Of a stretch of DNA of 64,000 nt, positions 45,969 to 54,820 are shown piece after piece (within the stretch, counting starts at the first letter, position 1; every line of letters begins with the position of its first letter). Position numbers and translations under genes: made by a program. Source of the stretch: a beta proteobacterium AAP65 (GTDB lineage: Bacteria > Pseudomonadota > Gammaproteobacteria > Burkholderiales > Burkholderiaceae_C). Location of the stretch: NCBI GenBank assembly GCA_001295865.1, contig LJHW01000027.1:52289-116288 (forward strand), read 5' to 3'. Under the pieces are notes generated by a model, which had not been told where the DNA came from, made no database searches, and saw nothing but the letters and a program-made list of their open reading frames with translations.

Positions 45969-46349
45969 GCGCTCGCCTTCAGGCGCAGGCCGGGGCTCAC
46001 GCGGCGGACGCGGGCTGCGCAAACCGTCACGCGCAGCACCACCCACGCCTGGAGCGCGGCTTTTGCCGCCGCCCTTGCGTGTATCTTGTGCTGTGTGTGA
46101 GCCTGCGGCCTTGCCGCCTGCCTTGAGGTTCTTGCTGTTCAAACGCTGCTTGTCCGTTTTTGCCTGATCCGACCGTTACGCCCGCTGTGCCCGCCGCCCT
46201 GCTCGCCCTGAAACAGCGAGCGCCTTGCCAGCCGCCCTGTCGCCGGGCGCGCCGCCAAGACCGGCTCTCTGAAGCGTGGGCCCTGGCGGGCACCTGGCGG
46301 TGCACGTAGCACGCAGGGCGCCTGGGCGCTTCATCAGCGTCGATCAAGC

Positions 46350-46377
46350 AAAAAAAATGGGCTGGAAGATTCCGCCC
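46350..46377 (-). terminator. Early terminator-like hairpin in rimP-nusA leader
   Basis: On the minus strand GGGC-GGAA...TTCC-A-GCCC forms a bulged stem followed by A then TTTTTTTT. It lies about 25 bases after the expected transcription start of the operon, so it would end a very short leader RNA. This is an attenuator-like arrangement for the operon that encodes NusA. Confidence 0.6.
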
Positions 46378-46402
46378 ACGCAGCATTACCCGGAAAACCA
46401 GA

Positions 46403-46432
46403 AGTATAACCGGCGAAAGTGACAGGCAGCAA
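46403..46432 (-). promoter_or_regulatory. Sigma-70-like promoter of rimP-nusA-infB operon
   Basis: On the minus strand TTGCTG (46432-46427) and TATACT (46408-46403) are separated by 18 bases, a good match to -35/-10 elements. It points toward rimP and sits just upstream of the leader hairpin. Confidence 0.55.
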
Positions 46433-46587
46433 CAGGCCTGACAGCAGCACAGCACAGGCCGGCCGGCTCCCGCGTCGCGCCCACGCCACGAAAGTCGGTG
46501 CGCCGGGCCCCAGGCGCTGCGTGACAGAATCGCGCCCGCTCAAAACCGGCCCCGCGGCTCGCGGGTGCCCGCCACCTGGAGACACGC

Positions 46588-47370
46588 ATGGGATTCCTCG
46601 CCGGCAAGCGCTTCCTCATCACGGGAGTGCTGTCCAACCGTTCTATCGCCTTCGGCATCGCCAAGGCCTGCCGCGCGCAAGGCGCCGAGGTGGCGCTCAG
46701 CTACGTGGGCGAGCGCTTCAAGGACCGCACCGTCGAATTTGCCAAGGAACTCGGCTGCGACCTGATCTTCGACTGCGATGTCAGCAGCGACGAGCAGATC
46801 CAGGCCATGTTCGAAAGCCTGGGCGCCGCCTGGGGCCAGTTCGACGGCTTTGTGCACAGCATCGGTTTTGCCCCGCGCGAAGCCATCGCCGGTGATTTTC
46901 TCGATGGCCTGACGCGCGAGAACTTCCGCATCGCGCACGACATCTCGGCCTACAGCTTTCCGGCCATGGCGAAGGCAGCCCTGCCCTACCTGCGCCCCAA
47001 CGGCGCGCTGCTCACGCTGAGCTACTTGGGCGCGCTGCGCGCGGTGCCCAACTACAACACCATGGGCCTGGCAAAAGCCAGTCTGGAGGCCAGCGTTCGT
47101 TACTTGGCGGCCAGCCTGGGCAAACGCGGCATCCGCGTCAATGGCATTTCGGCCGGCCCCATCAAGACGCTGGCAGCCAGCGGCATCAAGGATTTCGGCA
47201 AGCTGCTGGGCATGGTGGCCAGTGCCTCGCCGCTGGGCCGCAACGTCACCATCGAGGACGTGGGCAACGTCGCCGCTTTCCTGCTGTCGGATCTGGCCGG
47301 CGGCGTCACCGCCGAGATCACCTATGTCGACGGCGGTTTCAGCCAGGGCATGATGGCCCCGGCCGAGTGA
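46588..47370 (+). CDS. fabI: Enoyl-[acyl-carrier-protein] reductase (NADH)
   Basis: A 260-residue short-chain dehydrogenase-like enzyme that completes each round of fatty-acid elongation in the cytoplasm. It begins [20 protein letters not shown] and has the FabI-type catalytic pair in [13 protein letters not shown] and [20 protein letters not shown] (Tyr-x6-Lys). The C-terminal [19 protein letters not shown] is also typical. A ribosome binding site (CTGGAGA) is well placed. It is the target of triclosan in other bacteria. A small hairpin follows between it and the convergent decarboxylase gene. Confidence 0.97.
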   Translation: MGFLAGKRFLITGVLSNRSIAFGIAKACRAQGAEVALSYVGERFKDRTVEFAKELGCDLIFDCDVSSDEQIQAMFESLGAAWGQFDGFVHSIGFAPREAIAGDFLDGLTRENFRIAHDISAYSFPAMAKAALPYLRPNGALLTLSYLGALRAVPNYNTMGLAKASLEASVRYLAASLGKRGIRVNGISAGPIKTLAASGIKDFGKLLGMVASASPLGRNVTIEDVGNVAAFLLSDLAGGVTAEITYVDGGFSQGMMAPAE

Positions 47371-47378
47371 AGAACCCG

Positions 47379-47396
47379 GGCCGGCAACCGCCGGCC
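47379..47396. terminator. GC hairpin between convergent fabI and decarboxylase genes
   Basis: GGCCGGC, loop AACC, GCCGGCC: a perfect 7-bp stem in the 43-base gap between two convergent genes. It lacks a T-run, so termination is not certain, but position supports a shared transcript-end structure. Confidence 0.5.
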
Positions 47397-47413
47397 TGCC
47401 AGGCCCCGCAAGT

Positions 47414-49675
47414 TCAGGCCTGGATGCAATCGACGAAGTAGCGCCGGCCTTCGCCCGGCACCTCTTCTTCCACGAGGCCGTGCACATCGGTGTCGAAGCC
47501 CGGGAAGGTGGCGTTGAACTCGCGCGTGAAGCGCAGGTAGTCGCAGATCTTCTTGTTGAAACGTTCGCCCGGGATCAGCAGCGGGATGCCCGGCGGGTAA
47601 GGCGTCAGCAGGCTGGTCGTGATGCGGCCCTCGAGCTGGTCAATCGGCACACGTTCGGTCTTGCGGTGCGCGATGTGCGCATAGGCGTCGCTGGGCTTCA
47701 TGGCCGGCACGATGTCCGAGAGGTACATCTCGGTGGTGAGCCGCGCGATGTCGCCCTTGGCGTAGGTCTGGTGGATGGCCTGGCAGAGATCGCGCAGGCC
47801 CATGCGCTCGTAGCGCGGGTGCGCCGCACAGAATTCCGGCAGGATGCGCCACAGGGGCGCGTTGCGGTCGTGGTCGTCCTTGAACTGCTGCAGCGCCGTG
47901 AGCAGCGTGTTCCAGCGGCCCTTGGTGATGCCGATGGTGAACATGATGAAGAAGGAGTAAAGCCCCGTCTTCTCCACCACCACGCCGTGTTCGGCGAGGA
48001 ATTTGGTGACGATGCTCGCCGGAATGCCCGTCTCGGCAAACTGCCCGTTCACGCCCAGGCCTGGGGTGATGAGCGTGCACTTGATGGGGTCGAGCAGGTT
48101 GAAGCCCTCGGCCAGATCGCCGAAGCCGTGCCAGGGCTCGTTGGCCTTGAGCACCCAGTCGCGGCTGTGGCCGATGCCCTCGGGCGCCAGCGTCTCCGGG
48201 CCCCAGACGGTGAACCACCAGTCCTGGTCGCCGAAGTCGCCTTCCACCTTGCGCATGGCGCGGCGGAAGTCCAGGCTCTCCTGAATGCTCTCTTCCACCA
48301 GGGCCGGGCCGCCGGGCGCCTCCATCATCGCCGCGGCCACGTCGCAGCTGGCGATGATGGCGTACTGCGGGCTGGTGCTGGTGTGCATCAGGTAGGCCTC
48401 GTTGAAGAGGTGGCGGTCGAGCTTGCGATCCACCGCGTCCTGCACCAGCACCTGGCTGGCCTGGCTGATGCCGGCCAGCAGCTTGTGCGTGCTCTGCGTG
48501 GCAAAAACGAGCTGGTCTTTCGGGCGCGGGCGCTTCTTGCCCATCGCGTGGTAGGGCCCGTAGAAGGTGTGGAAGGCCGCGTGCGGCAGCCAGGCCTCGT
48601 CGAAGTGCAGCGTGTCGATGTAGCCATCCAGCGCGTGCTTGATGGTCTCGGTGTTGTAGAGCACGCCGTCGTAGGTGCTCTGCGTCAGCGTCAGGATGCG
48701 CGGCTTCACCGTGTCCGGGTCCACACCGGCCAGCAGCGGGTTGGCGGCGATCTTGGCGCGGATGGCCTCGGGCGAGAACTCGCGCTCGGGAATGGGCCCG
48801 ATGATCCCGTAGTGGTTGCGCGTGGGCGGCAGGAAGACCGGCACCGCACCCGTCATGATGATGCTGTGCAGGATGCTCTTGTGGCAGTTGCGGTCGACCA
48901 CCACCACGTCGCCCGGCGCTACCGTGTGGTGCCACACCATCTTGTTGCTGGTGCTGGTGCCGTTGGTGACGAAGAAGCAGTGGTCGGCGTTGAAGATGCG
49001 CGCCGCGTTGCGCTCGCTCTGCAGCACGGGCCCTGTGTGGTCGAGCAGTTGGCCGAGTTCTTCCACGCTGTTGCAGACGTCGGCGCGCAGCATGTTCTCG
49101 CCGAAGAACTGGTGGAACATCTGCCCCACCGGGCTCTTGAGGAAGGCCACGCCGCCGCTGTGGCCGGGGCAGTGCCAGCTGTAGCTGCCGTCCTGCGCGT
49201 AGTCCATCAGCGCCTTGAAAAACGGGGGCGCCAGGCCGTCGAGGTAGCTCTTGGCCTCGCGGATGATGTGGCGCGCCACGAACTCCGGCGTGTCTTCGAA
49301 CATGTGGATGAAGCCGTGCAGCTCGCGCAGCACGTCGTTCGGGATGTGCTGGCTGGTGCGCGTTTCGCCGTAGATGTAGATCGGGATGTCCGCGTTCTTG
49401 AAGCGGATCTCCTGGATGAACTTGCGCAGGTTCAGCACCGCCGGGTCGAGCTCGGGGCCGGTCGTGAACTCGTTGTCGTCGATGCTCAGGATGAAGGCAC
49501 TGGCGCGGCTTTGCTGCTGCGCGAACTGCGCCAGATCGCCATAGCTCGTGGCGCCCAGCACCTCGAAGCCTTCTTTTTCAATGGCCTCGGCCAGCGCGCG
49601 GATGCCGAATCCGGAGGTGTTCTCCGAGCGGAAGTCTTCGTCGATGATGACGATGGGAAAACGGAAACGGAGCAT
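47414..49675 (-). CDS. Large PLP-dependent ornithine/lysine/arginine decarboxylase
   Basis: A 753-residue fold type I decarboxylase. The N-terminal wing domain begins PIVIIDEDFRSENTSGFGIR and resembles a receiver domain, as in LdcC/AdiA/SpeF. The PLP region has TLHFDEAWLPHAAFH and the Lys in QSTHKLLAGISQASQV, and a C-terminal domain contains GERFNKKICDYLRF. Such enzymes make polyamine precursors (putrescine, cadaverine or agmatine) and can counter acid. Start chosen at MLRFRFPIVII; the in-frame upstream codons lack family features. It lies divergent from NfeD/SPFH genes. Substrate specificity cannot be read by eye. Confidence 0.94.
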   Translation of the reverse strand: MLRFRFPIVIIDEDFRSENTSGFGIRALAEAIEKEGFEVLGATSYGDLAQFAQQQSRASAFILSIDDNEFTTGPELDPAVLNLRKFIQEIRFKNADIPIYIYGETRTSQHIPNDVLRELHGFIHMFEDTPEFVARHIIREAKSYLDGLAPPFFKALMDYAQDGSYSWHCPGHSGGVAFLKSPVGQMFHQFFGENMLRADVCNSVEELGQLLDHTGPVLQSERNAARIFNADHCFFVTNGTSTSNKMVWHHTVAPGDVVVVDRNCHKSILHSIIMTGAVPVFLPPTRNHYGIIGPIPEREFSPEAIRAKIAANPLLAGVDPDTVKPRILTLTQSTYDGVLYNTETIKHALDGYIDTLHFDEAWLPHAAFHTFYGPYHAMGKKRPRPKDQLVFATQSTHKLLAGISQASQVLVQDAVDRKLDRHLFNEAYLMHTSTSPQYAIIASCDVAAAMMEAPGGPALVEESIQESLDFRRAMRKVEGDFGDQDWWFTVWGPETLAPEGIGHSRDWVLKANEPWHGFGDLAEGFNLLDPIKCTLITPGLGVNGQFAETGIPASIVTKFLAEHGVVVEKTGLYSFFIMFTIGITKGRWNTLLTALQQFKDDHDRNAPLWRILPEFCAAHPRYERMGLRDLCQAIHQTYAKGDIARLTTEMYLSDIVPAMKPSDAYAHIAHRKTERVPIDQLEGRITTSLLTPYPPGIPLLIPGERFNKKICDYLRFTREFNATFPGFDTDVHGLVEEEVPGEGRRYFVDCIQA

Positions 49676-49809
49676 GGCGCGGCCTTGGAAAAAGTGAAGG
49701 CAGGTTCGTTCAGGTCGAACAAGAGAGCGCGAAGTGTAGGGGCGCGCTGTGACACGGTGTGGCGTGGCTACACTGCCCCGCACAAGAGCCCTGGAGATGG
49801 AGTAGCGCC

Positions 49810-50247
49810 TTGGACACAGACCCGACCTCGCTGTGGTTGCTGACCATCGGTGCCCTGGTGGCCGCCGAACTGGCCACTGGCACTTTTTACCTGCTGATGC
49901 TGGCGCTGGGCGCCACCGCTGGCGCCATGGCCGCCTCGGCCGGCATGGACACTCGTTCGCAGCTGATCACGGCCTCGGCGGTGGGCGGGGGCGCGGTGGT
50001 GCTGTGGTACTTCGTGCGCAAGCTGCGGCCGCGCGCGCGGCCCGCGGCCAGCAACGCCGACGTCAACATCGACATCGGCCAGCGTGTGCAGGTGCCGGCC
50101 TGGGATGAGGGCGGCGTCGCGCGCGTCAGCTACCGCGGCGCCCAGTGGGCGGTGCGCCACGCCGGCAACGGCAGCCCGACCCCTGGCGAGCACGTCATCG
50201 TGGCCCTGGACGGCAACGAACTGCGCGTGGAGCCCCTCACACGTTGA
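49810..50247 (+). CDS. NfeD-family membrane protein
   Basis: A 145-residue protein with two N-terminal hydrophobic helices (SLWLLTIGALVAAELATG and TFYLLMLALGATAGAMAA) plus a third, followed by an OB-fold domain (VNIDIGQRVQVPAWDEGGVA, SYRGAQWAVRH, HVIVALDGNELRVEPL). Such short NfeD proteins pair with SPFH proteins and help organise membrane microdomains. Start is taken as the TTG at 49810, preceded by GGAG nine bases upstream; an ATG further upstream lies in a less likely position. The SPFH gene follows 75 bases later. Confidence 0.88.
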   Translation: MDTDPTSLWLLTIGALVAAELATGTFYLLMLALGATAGAMAASAGMDTRSQLITASAVGGGAVVLWYFVRKLRPRARPAASNADVNIDIGQRVQVPAWDEGGVARVSYRGAQWAVRHAGNGSPTPGEHVIVALDGNELRVEPLTR

Positions 50248-50322
50248 CCGGCGCTGCCCGCGCTGACGAGCGGGCCCCGCGCCCCGCCTCCCCATTCACC
50301 GACCTACCGAGCACCCCACGCC

Positions 50323-51240
50323 ATGGAATTCGAAATCGCTGTTGTCATCGCGGTCATCGCGGTCATCTTCATCATCCGCTCGCTGAAGATCGTGCCGCAG
50401 CAGAACGCCTGGGTCGTTGAACGCCTGGGCAAGTACGACCGCACGCTCACGCCCGGCCTGAGCCTGCTGGTGCCCTTCGTCGACCGCGTGGCCTACAAAC
50501 ACTCGCTGAAAGAAGTGCCGCTGGACGTGCCCAGCCAGGTCTGCATCACGAAAGACAACACGCAGCTGCAGGTGGACGGCATCCTGTATTTCCAGGTGAC
50601 CGACCCCATGCGCGCCAGCTATGGCAGCAGCGACTACCTCATGGCCATCACCCAGCTCGCGCAGACCACGCTGCGCAGCGTGGTGGGCAAGATGGAACTG
50701 GACCGCACGTTCGAAGAACGCGACCTCATCAACGCCAGCGTCGTCAACGCGCTCGACGAAGCCGCGATGACCTGGGGTGTGAAGGTGCTGCGTTACGAGA
50801 TCAAGGACCTCACGCCGCCGGCCGAGATCTTGCGCAGCATGCAGGCGCAGATCACCGCCGAGCGCGAGAAGCGCGCGCTGATCGCGGCCTCGGAAGGCCG
50901 CCGCCAGGAGCAGATCAACATCGCCACCGGTGAACGCGAGGCCTTCATCGCGCGCAGCGAGGGCGAGAAGCAGGCCGAGATCAACAACGCGCTGGGCGAA
51001 GCGGCGGCCATCACCGCGGTGGCCGACGCCACGGCCGATGCCATCCGCAAGATCGCCGCGGCCATCCAGCAGCCTGGTGGTGAACAGGCCGTGCAGTTGA
51101 AGGTGGCCGAGAAGGCCGTGGAGGCCTACGGCCAACTCGCCAAGACCAACAACACCATGATCGTGCCGGGCAACATGAGCGAGGTGTCGGCCTTGATCGG
51201 CACGGCCATGGCCCTGCTGAGCAAGGGCGGCAAGGCCTGA
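50323..51240 (+). CDS. qmcA: SPFH/Band 7 protein (QmcA-like)
   Basis: A 305-residue membrane-anchored SPFH protein. It has one N-terminal helix (IAVVIAVIAVIFIIRSLKIV), the SPFH domain starting VPQQNAWVVERLGKYDRTLT, and a coiled C-terminal region with repeated glutamate/alanine segments (ILRSMQAQITAEREKRALIA, EGRRQEQINIATGEREAFIA). Members form large inner-membrane rings and often modulate FtsH or membrane microdomains. It is paired with NfeD, the usual partner. RBS not inspected closely; start at ATG. Confidence 0.93.
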   Translation: MEFEIAVVIAVIAVIFIIRSLKIVPQQNAWVVERLGKYDRTLTPGLSLLVPFVDRVAYKHSLKEVPLDVPSQVCITKDNTQLQVDGILYFQVTDPMRASYGSSDYLMAITQLAQTTLRSVVGKMELDRTFEERDLINASVVNALDEAAMTWGVKVLRYEIKDLTPPAEILRSMQAQITAEREKRALIAASEGRRQEQINIATGEREAFIARSEGEKQAEINNALGEAAAITAVADATADAIRKIAAAIQQPGGEQAVQLKVAEKAVEAYGQLAKTNNTMIVPGNMSEVSALIGTAMALLSKGGKA

Positions 51241-51247
51241 GCACCGC

Positions 51248-51634
51248 ATGGACCGCGCCCACGCCCTGAACGTGCTCGGCACCGCGCTGGTGCCCTGCAG
51301 CTACGACCCACTGACCGGCTGGTTCCGCGACGGCTGTTGCCACACCGATGCCAACGACCACGGCAGCCACGTCATCTGCGCGAAGGTGACGGTGGAGTTC
51401 CTGAACTACCAGATGGAACGCGGCAACGACCTCATCACGCCGCGGCCCGAGCACCGCTTCCGCGGGCTGAAGCCGGGTGACCGTTGGTGCGTCTGTGCCC
51501 TGCGTTGGCGCGAGGCCTACGAACACGGCTGCGCGCCGCCCGTGGTGCTGGAAAGCACGCACGCCCGCGCGCTGGACTTCGTCGTGATGGAGTGGCTGCG
51601 CGAGCACGCCGTGAACCCCGCCGCTGAAAGCTAG
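51248..51634 (+). CDS. DUF2237-family protein
   Basis: A 128-residue protein with the family pattern VLGTALVPCSYDPLTGWFRDG, CCHTDANDHGSHVICAKVT and FLNYQMERGNDL, plus a C-terminal EAYEHGCAPPVVLESTHARA. Four conserved cysteines are visible. DUF2237 proteins are small, cytoplasmic and of unknown function. It follows the SPFH gene by seven bases on the same strand. The stop codon lies within a TAGAAT box that could be the -10 element of the downstream tRNA gene. Confidence 0.87.
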   Translation: MDRAHALNVLGTALVPCSYDPLTGWFRDGCCHTDANDHGSHVICAKVTVEFLNYQMERGNDLITPRPEHRFRGLKPGDRWCVCALRWREAYEHGCAPPVVLESTHARALDFVVMEWLREHAVNPAAES

Positions 51635-51651
51635 AATGCGCGTTTTGCAGC

Positions 51652-51742
51652 GGACAGGTGGATGAGCGGTTTAAGTCGCACGCCTGGAAAGCGTGTGGGG
51701 GTTAACAGCCCCCCGCGGGTTCGAATCCCGCCCTGTCCGCCA
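51652..51742 (+). tRNA. tRNA-Ser (anticodon GGA), integration site
   Basis: A 91-base tRNA. The acceptor stem GGACAGG pairs with CCTGTCC, followed by G and CCA encoded in the gene. The anticodon loop CTGGAAA has GGA (Ser). A long variable arm (GTGTGGGGGTTAACAGCCCCC region) and GGTTCGAATCC T-arm fit class II tRNA-Ser. A tyrosine integrase gene begins 189 bases downstream, so its 3' end is the likely attachment site of the integrated element. Confidence 0.97.
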
Positions 51743-51760
51743 GGAAACTCCCTCCCTACG

Positions 51761-51863
51761 GTGCACAACAGTGCAGTGAAGGTGCAGGGAAAAGTTTCCT
51801 AAGTCATTGATTTGACGAAGGTTTCCAACCCGACCACACTTCCTTCAGTGCACCGATCGTGCA
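51761..51863. promoter_or_regulatory. Helically phased GTGCA repeats, candidate integrase arm sites
   Basis: Five copies of GTGCA start at 51761, 51771, 51782, 51848 and 51859, with spacings of 10, 11, 66 and 11 bases, all near multiples of the DNA helical repeat. They lie between the tRNA end and the integrase start, where arm-type integrase or excisionase sites occur. Function is inferred. Confidence 0.5.
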
Positions 51864-51930
51864 ACTGAGTGCGCCAAGCACGCGCCGCTTACTGGCGGAC
51901 TGGCTGGCGGACAGGAAGGGGATTCGGAAC

Positions 51931-53265
51931 ATGGCAACCACCGCGCGCCGCACTTCGGCGAAGCTTCATCTGCTGACTTCGAAGCAGGTTCAACATGCGC
52001 CTGAGGGCGACCACTCGGACGGGGGCGGACTACTCCTGCGCGTGAGGGGTGAATCGTGCTCCTGGGTTCTGCGCTACACCGCGCCCACTGGCCGGCGCCG
52101 CGAGATGGGCTTAGGCGTTTGCCGGCGCGGAAGTCCTGCCCAGGCCGGCGACAGCGTCACAGGCGCCCGCGATACGGCCCACAAGGCGCGGGAGCTGCTG
52201 CGGCAGGGCCTGGACCCCATCACCGAACGTGACAAGGCCAAAGAAGCCGGCCGCCAGACTGAGCAGGCCATCAAGGCCACCAAGGCCCGCGAGCGATGGA
52301 CTCTGGCGCGCTGCGCCCGGGAGTACCACGAGCGCGCCATCGAAACGACCAAGACCACCAAGCACGCAGCGCAGTGGATCAGCAGCCTGGAGAATCACAT
52401 CCCGGCCGACCTGTGGCACAAGCCCATCGGCGAGATAGAGCCGCCCGAGCTGCTGCAGGCCCTGGGCGGCGTCACCGCGCATGAGCGGGCGCGCCGCGTA
52501 GACGCCGGCACCCGCGTTGCCGAGACCGTGCAACGCATCCGCCAGCGCCTTGACGCCGTCTTCGAGGACGCGATTTTCCACAAGCGCTGCACCACCAACC
52601 CGGCGGCTGCCGTGCGCCGCAAGATGCGCGAGACGCTGCCGAAGAAGAAGGTCGGCCAGTTCGCTGCGCTGCCATACAGAGAGGCGCCTGCGTTCATGGC
52701 CAGGCTGCGCCAGACCCCCGGTACCGCCGCACGATGCCTAGAGTTTGCGGTCCTGACGGCAGCTCGCACGCAGGAAGCTCTGGGCGCGGCTTGGGGTGAA
52801 GTCGATTTGGATGCCGCCACTTGGATGGTGCCCGCCGAGCGCATGAAGGCCAGCGGCAAAGATCGGCCTGAGGCGCACTTGGTGCACTTGTCTGCGCGTG
52901 CTCTGGAGGTGCTGCAAGTGCAGGCCGGCGTGCACGAGACGATCGTCTTCCCATCGATCGTCAAAAAGGATGCTGAACAGTCCAACATGGCCATGCTGGC
53001 GGTACTCGATCGCCTGGGCGTGCGGGAGCGGACAACGGTGCACGGGCTCTGCCGCGCAACTTTCTCGACCTGGGCCTACGAGACCGCGGCGGCCAGACCT
53101 GACGTGATCGAGGCCTGCCTCGCACACCGTGAGGCTGACAAGGTGAAGGCGGCCTACAACCGCGCGCAGTTCAACGACGAACGCCGCGCGCTGCTGACTG
53201 CGTGGGCCGCATACCTGGCGCAGCAGCCGGCGCAGGTGTTGCCGTTCGCGGCGAGGGCAGCATGA
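51931..53265 (+). CDS. int: P4-type tyrosine integrase
   Basis: A 444-residue site-specific recombinase. The N-terminal DUF4102-like part starts AKLHLLTSKQVQH, a SAM-like core-binding domain spans about 130-235, and the catalytic domain carries the first Arg in TAARTQEALGAAWGEV, the HGLCR motif and the final His/Tyr in LAHREADKVKAAYNR. Position at the tRNA-Ser 3' end fits element insertion there. Start chosen at ATG 51931 following a GGAAGG region; a frame from 51859 is open but covers candidate arm sites. Downstream, the next small gene overlaps by four bases. Confidence 0.93.
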   Translation: MATTARRTSAKLHLLTSKQVQHAPEGDHSDGGGLLLRVRGESCSWVLRYTAPTGRRREMGLGVCRRGSPAQAGDSVTGARDTAHKARELLRQGLDPITERDKAKEAGRQTEQAIKATKARERWTLARCAREYHERAIETTKTTKHAAQWISSLENHIPADLWHKPIGEIEPPELLQALGGVTAHERARRVDAGTRVAETVQRIRQRLDAVFEDAIFHKRCTTNPAAAVRRKMRETLPKKKVGQFAALPYREAPAFMARLRQTPGTAARCLEFAVLTAARTQEALGAAWGEVDLDAATWMVPAERMKASGKDRPEAHLVHLSARALEVLQVQAGVHETIVFPSIVKKDAEQSNMAMLAVLDRLGVRERTTVHGLCRATFSTWAYETAAARPDVIEACLAHREADKVKAAYNRAQFNDERRALLTAWAAYLAQQPAQVLPFAARAA

Positions 53266-53459
53266 GGGCTTCTCTCTCCGCCGCCTTGACCAGCACCTTC
53301 GATTTCTCGCCGCTTGCAGTAGTCGACGGTCTGCCAGGTGGCGGAGCCGAGTTACGGCCGACCGAGCTGCTGGGCATCGCCGACGATGCTGAAAGCCAGC
53401 ACCTAGAGCGCCGCGGCAAGCCGCTGCCGGCCCTACGGCGCGAGTGCCCGCTAGGTTGA
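53262..53459 (+). CDS. Small hypothetical protein after integrase
   Basis: A possible 65-residue protein whose ATG overlaps the integrase stop (ATGA). It has an acidic/Leu middle and an Arg/Pro-rich end (RRGKPLPALRRE). No domain is visible. Translational overlap supports it being real, but the antisense strand is also open, so this remains uncertain. It could be a small excisionase-like or regulatory protein, without evidence. Confidence 0.42.
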   Translation: MRASLSAALTSTFDFSPLAVVDGLPGGGAELRPTELLGIADDAESQHLERRGKPLPALRRECPLG

Positions 53460-53584
53460 TGCGGAATACCGCGCAGGCAGGATGCCTGCGCCTGGCGCCG
53501 CAGCGGGTTACCTGCGGCAAGGTGGTCCCGGAGGCTGCGGACACAGCACCCGAAGCCTGCTTCCACCGATCCCAAGGAGATCCT

Positions 53585-53836
53585 GTGAACGCTCACGCAA
53601 ATGTACCCACCGCTGACGAAGCTGTGTCGGCCAATACCCTCGTCCAGCACGGCATCGTGCATGCGCTGCACGACGTTTCGGCACTGCTGGACCTACTCAT
53701 GGCGACCGTGGACGGCCAAGACCTAAGCAGGCCCGGAGTCGACGACCAGCTCCACCGAGTTGCTCGCATGGCCCGCGAGCGAGTCGACGCCATTGCAGAG
53801 GCGGCCGCATCGACCGAGGACGACATGCGGTTCTGA
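53585..53836 (+). CDS. Small hypothetical helical protein
   Basis: An 83-residue protein starting at GTG 53585, with a strong ribosome binding site (AAGGAG) six bases before. It is mostly helical with heptad-like spacing (HALHDVSALLDLLMATV, LHRVARMARERVDAIAEAAA) and an acidic tail. No family is recognised. The start is clearly supported by the ribosome binding site. It belongs to the integrative element. Confidence 0.65.
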   Translation: MNAHANVPTADEAVSANTLVQHGIVHALHDVSALLDLLMATVDGQDLSRPGVDDQLHRVARMARERVDAIAEAAASTEDDMRF

Positions 53837-53950
53837 CTCCACAACCGACGCGCCGCATACTTCGCCCGCTGCGCCTAGGACGGCCATCCGAAAACTCGTG
53901 ACCCTGACGAGCTGGCGCGGCGCACATCACAAGGGCACACGAGGGGTGCG

Positions 53951-54715
53951 ATGAGCATGACGCGAATCCTGCCGCAGATTGAAGACCTCCTTTGGAGGCA
54001 AAAGCAAGCCGATGAATTTGAGGCGCTGCAGTCGAAGCGATCGGAGGAAATGGCGGCGCTGCGATCGAAGCAAGAGCTTGACTTCAAGAAGGCGCGCGCT
54101 CATTGGCCCCCATTGCCATTGGGGCGCCATTACATCGACGAGATGGGCACCCAGATAGCGGCTGCGCAGCGCCATCCTGAAGCGCCCGACGAAACACTGG
54201 GTTTGATCCACCAGGCCGACGCCATCAAGGCGGCTCGCGCCGGCGAGCTGCGCGTCATCGACCATCGGACCGAACGTCCAGTTGCTCCGGGCAGCATCGA
54301 CGATCACGATCAGCATCAGGTGGTGACGACCTCAGCCGTGAATGAATGGTTGGCGTCTACGGGGGTGATCTACCGGCTTGCATCGCCTGCACTTGCTGCC
54401 GCACCTGCCAAGTCGATATTGGAGAACGATCCTTCGCGCGACGGCGGGCGTGGCGAACGCATCGTCAGGCGCGAGCTGATCGCGCGGAATGTCCGCCGAT
54501 GGATCTCGATCGAGCGCGACTTACGCGATGCGTCTGAGAACGGCCTCAGCGCGGCAGCCAAAGCCGAAGGCAAAGGCTGGTGGTGGGAAGGGAGCGCCCT
54601 CGATTGGGCACAGGCCCGCAACAAGCTCGATGCACTCTTCGAGTGCGCCCACGGGCTGGAGCGTTGTCCGCCACGAATGCTGGGACTCGTGACCGGCCGC
54701 CGCTGGATTCGCTGA
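53951..54715 (+). CDS. Hypothetical protein of the integrative element
   Basis: A 254-residue protein of unknown function. An N-terminal coiled, charged region (LWRQKQADEFEALQSKRSEE) is followed by mixed sequence with a Trp-rich end (GKGWWWEGSALDWAQARNKL). No signal peptide, membrane helix or known motif is seen. It is preceded by small hypothetical genes and followed by an AlpA-like regulator. It is probably a cargo or accessory gene of the element. Confidence 0.65.
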   Translation: MSMTRILPQIEDLLWRQKQADEFEALQSKRSEEMAALRSKQELDFKKARAHWPPLPLGRHYIDEMGTQIAAAQRHPEAPDETLGLIHQADAIKAARAGELRVIDHRTERPVAPGSIDDHDQHQVVTTSAVNEWLASTGVIYRLASPALAAAPAKSILENDPSRDGGRGERIVRRELIARNVRRWISIERDLRDASENGLSAAAKAEGKGWWWEGSALDWAQARNKLDALFECAHGLERCPPRMLGLVTGRRWIR

Positions 54716-54820
54716 CCGAACACCGGTCGTGCACCGGCCGTTGACCGGAAATGGCCCGCCATCTTCCGGCCCGGAAAAGTTGCTCCCGTCGCGGTTAGCC
54801 GCACTTGTGGAGCAGCACAG

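Larger units (their letters stand above)
45969..46587. other. Intergenic region with rimP-nusA leader and divergent fabI promoter area
   Basis: About 620 bases separate rimP (minus) and fabI (plus). The part near rimP could encode an N-terminal extension from a TTG at 46142. Further up are a terminator-like hairpin with eight T residues on the minus strand (46350-46377) and a promoter-like TTGCTG/TATACT pair at 46403-46432. No tRNA gene is present here, unlike the metY-rimP arrangement of enterobacteria. The rest shows no gene. Confidence 0.6.

Noticed and set aside
43686..46100. An 804-codon plus-strand frame opposite nusA and rimP
   Set aside because: It mirrors two clearly identified genes; the His/Leu/Val-rich composition is typical of antisense frames.
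47480..49843. A 787-codon plus-strand open frame opposite the decarboxylase gene
   Set aside because: It is the antisense of a clear PLP decarboxylase; high GC makes such open frames common, and the protein has no domain or plausible composition.
53171..53671. A 166-codon minus-strand frame opposite the integrase end
   Set aside because: It overlaps supported plus-strand genes and has a ribosome binding site only on the opposite strand.
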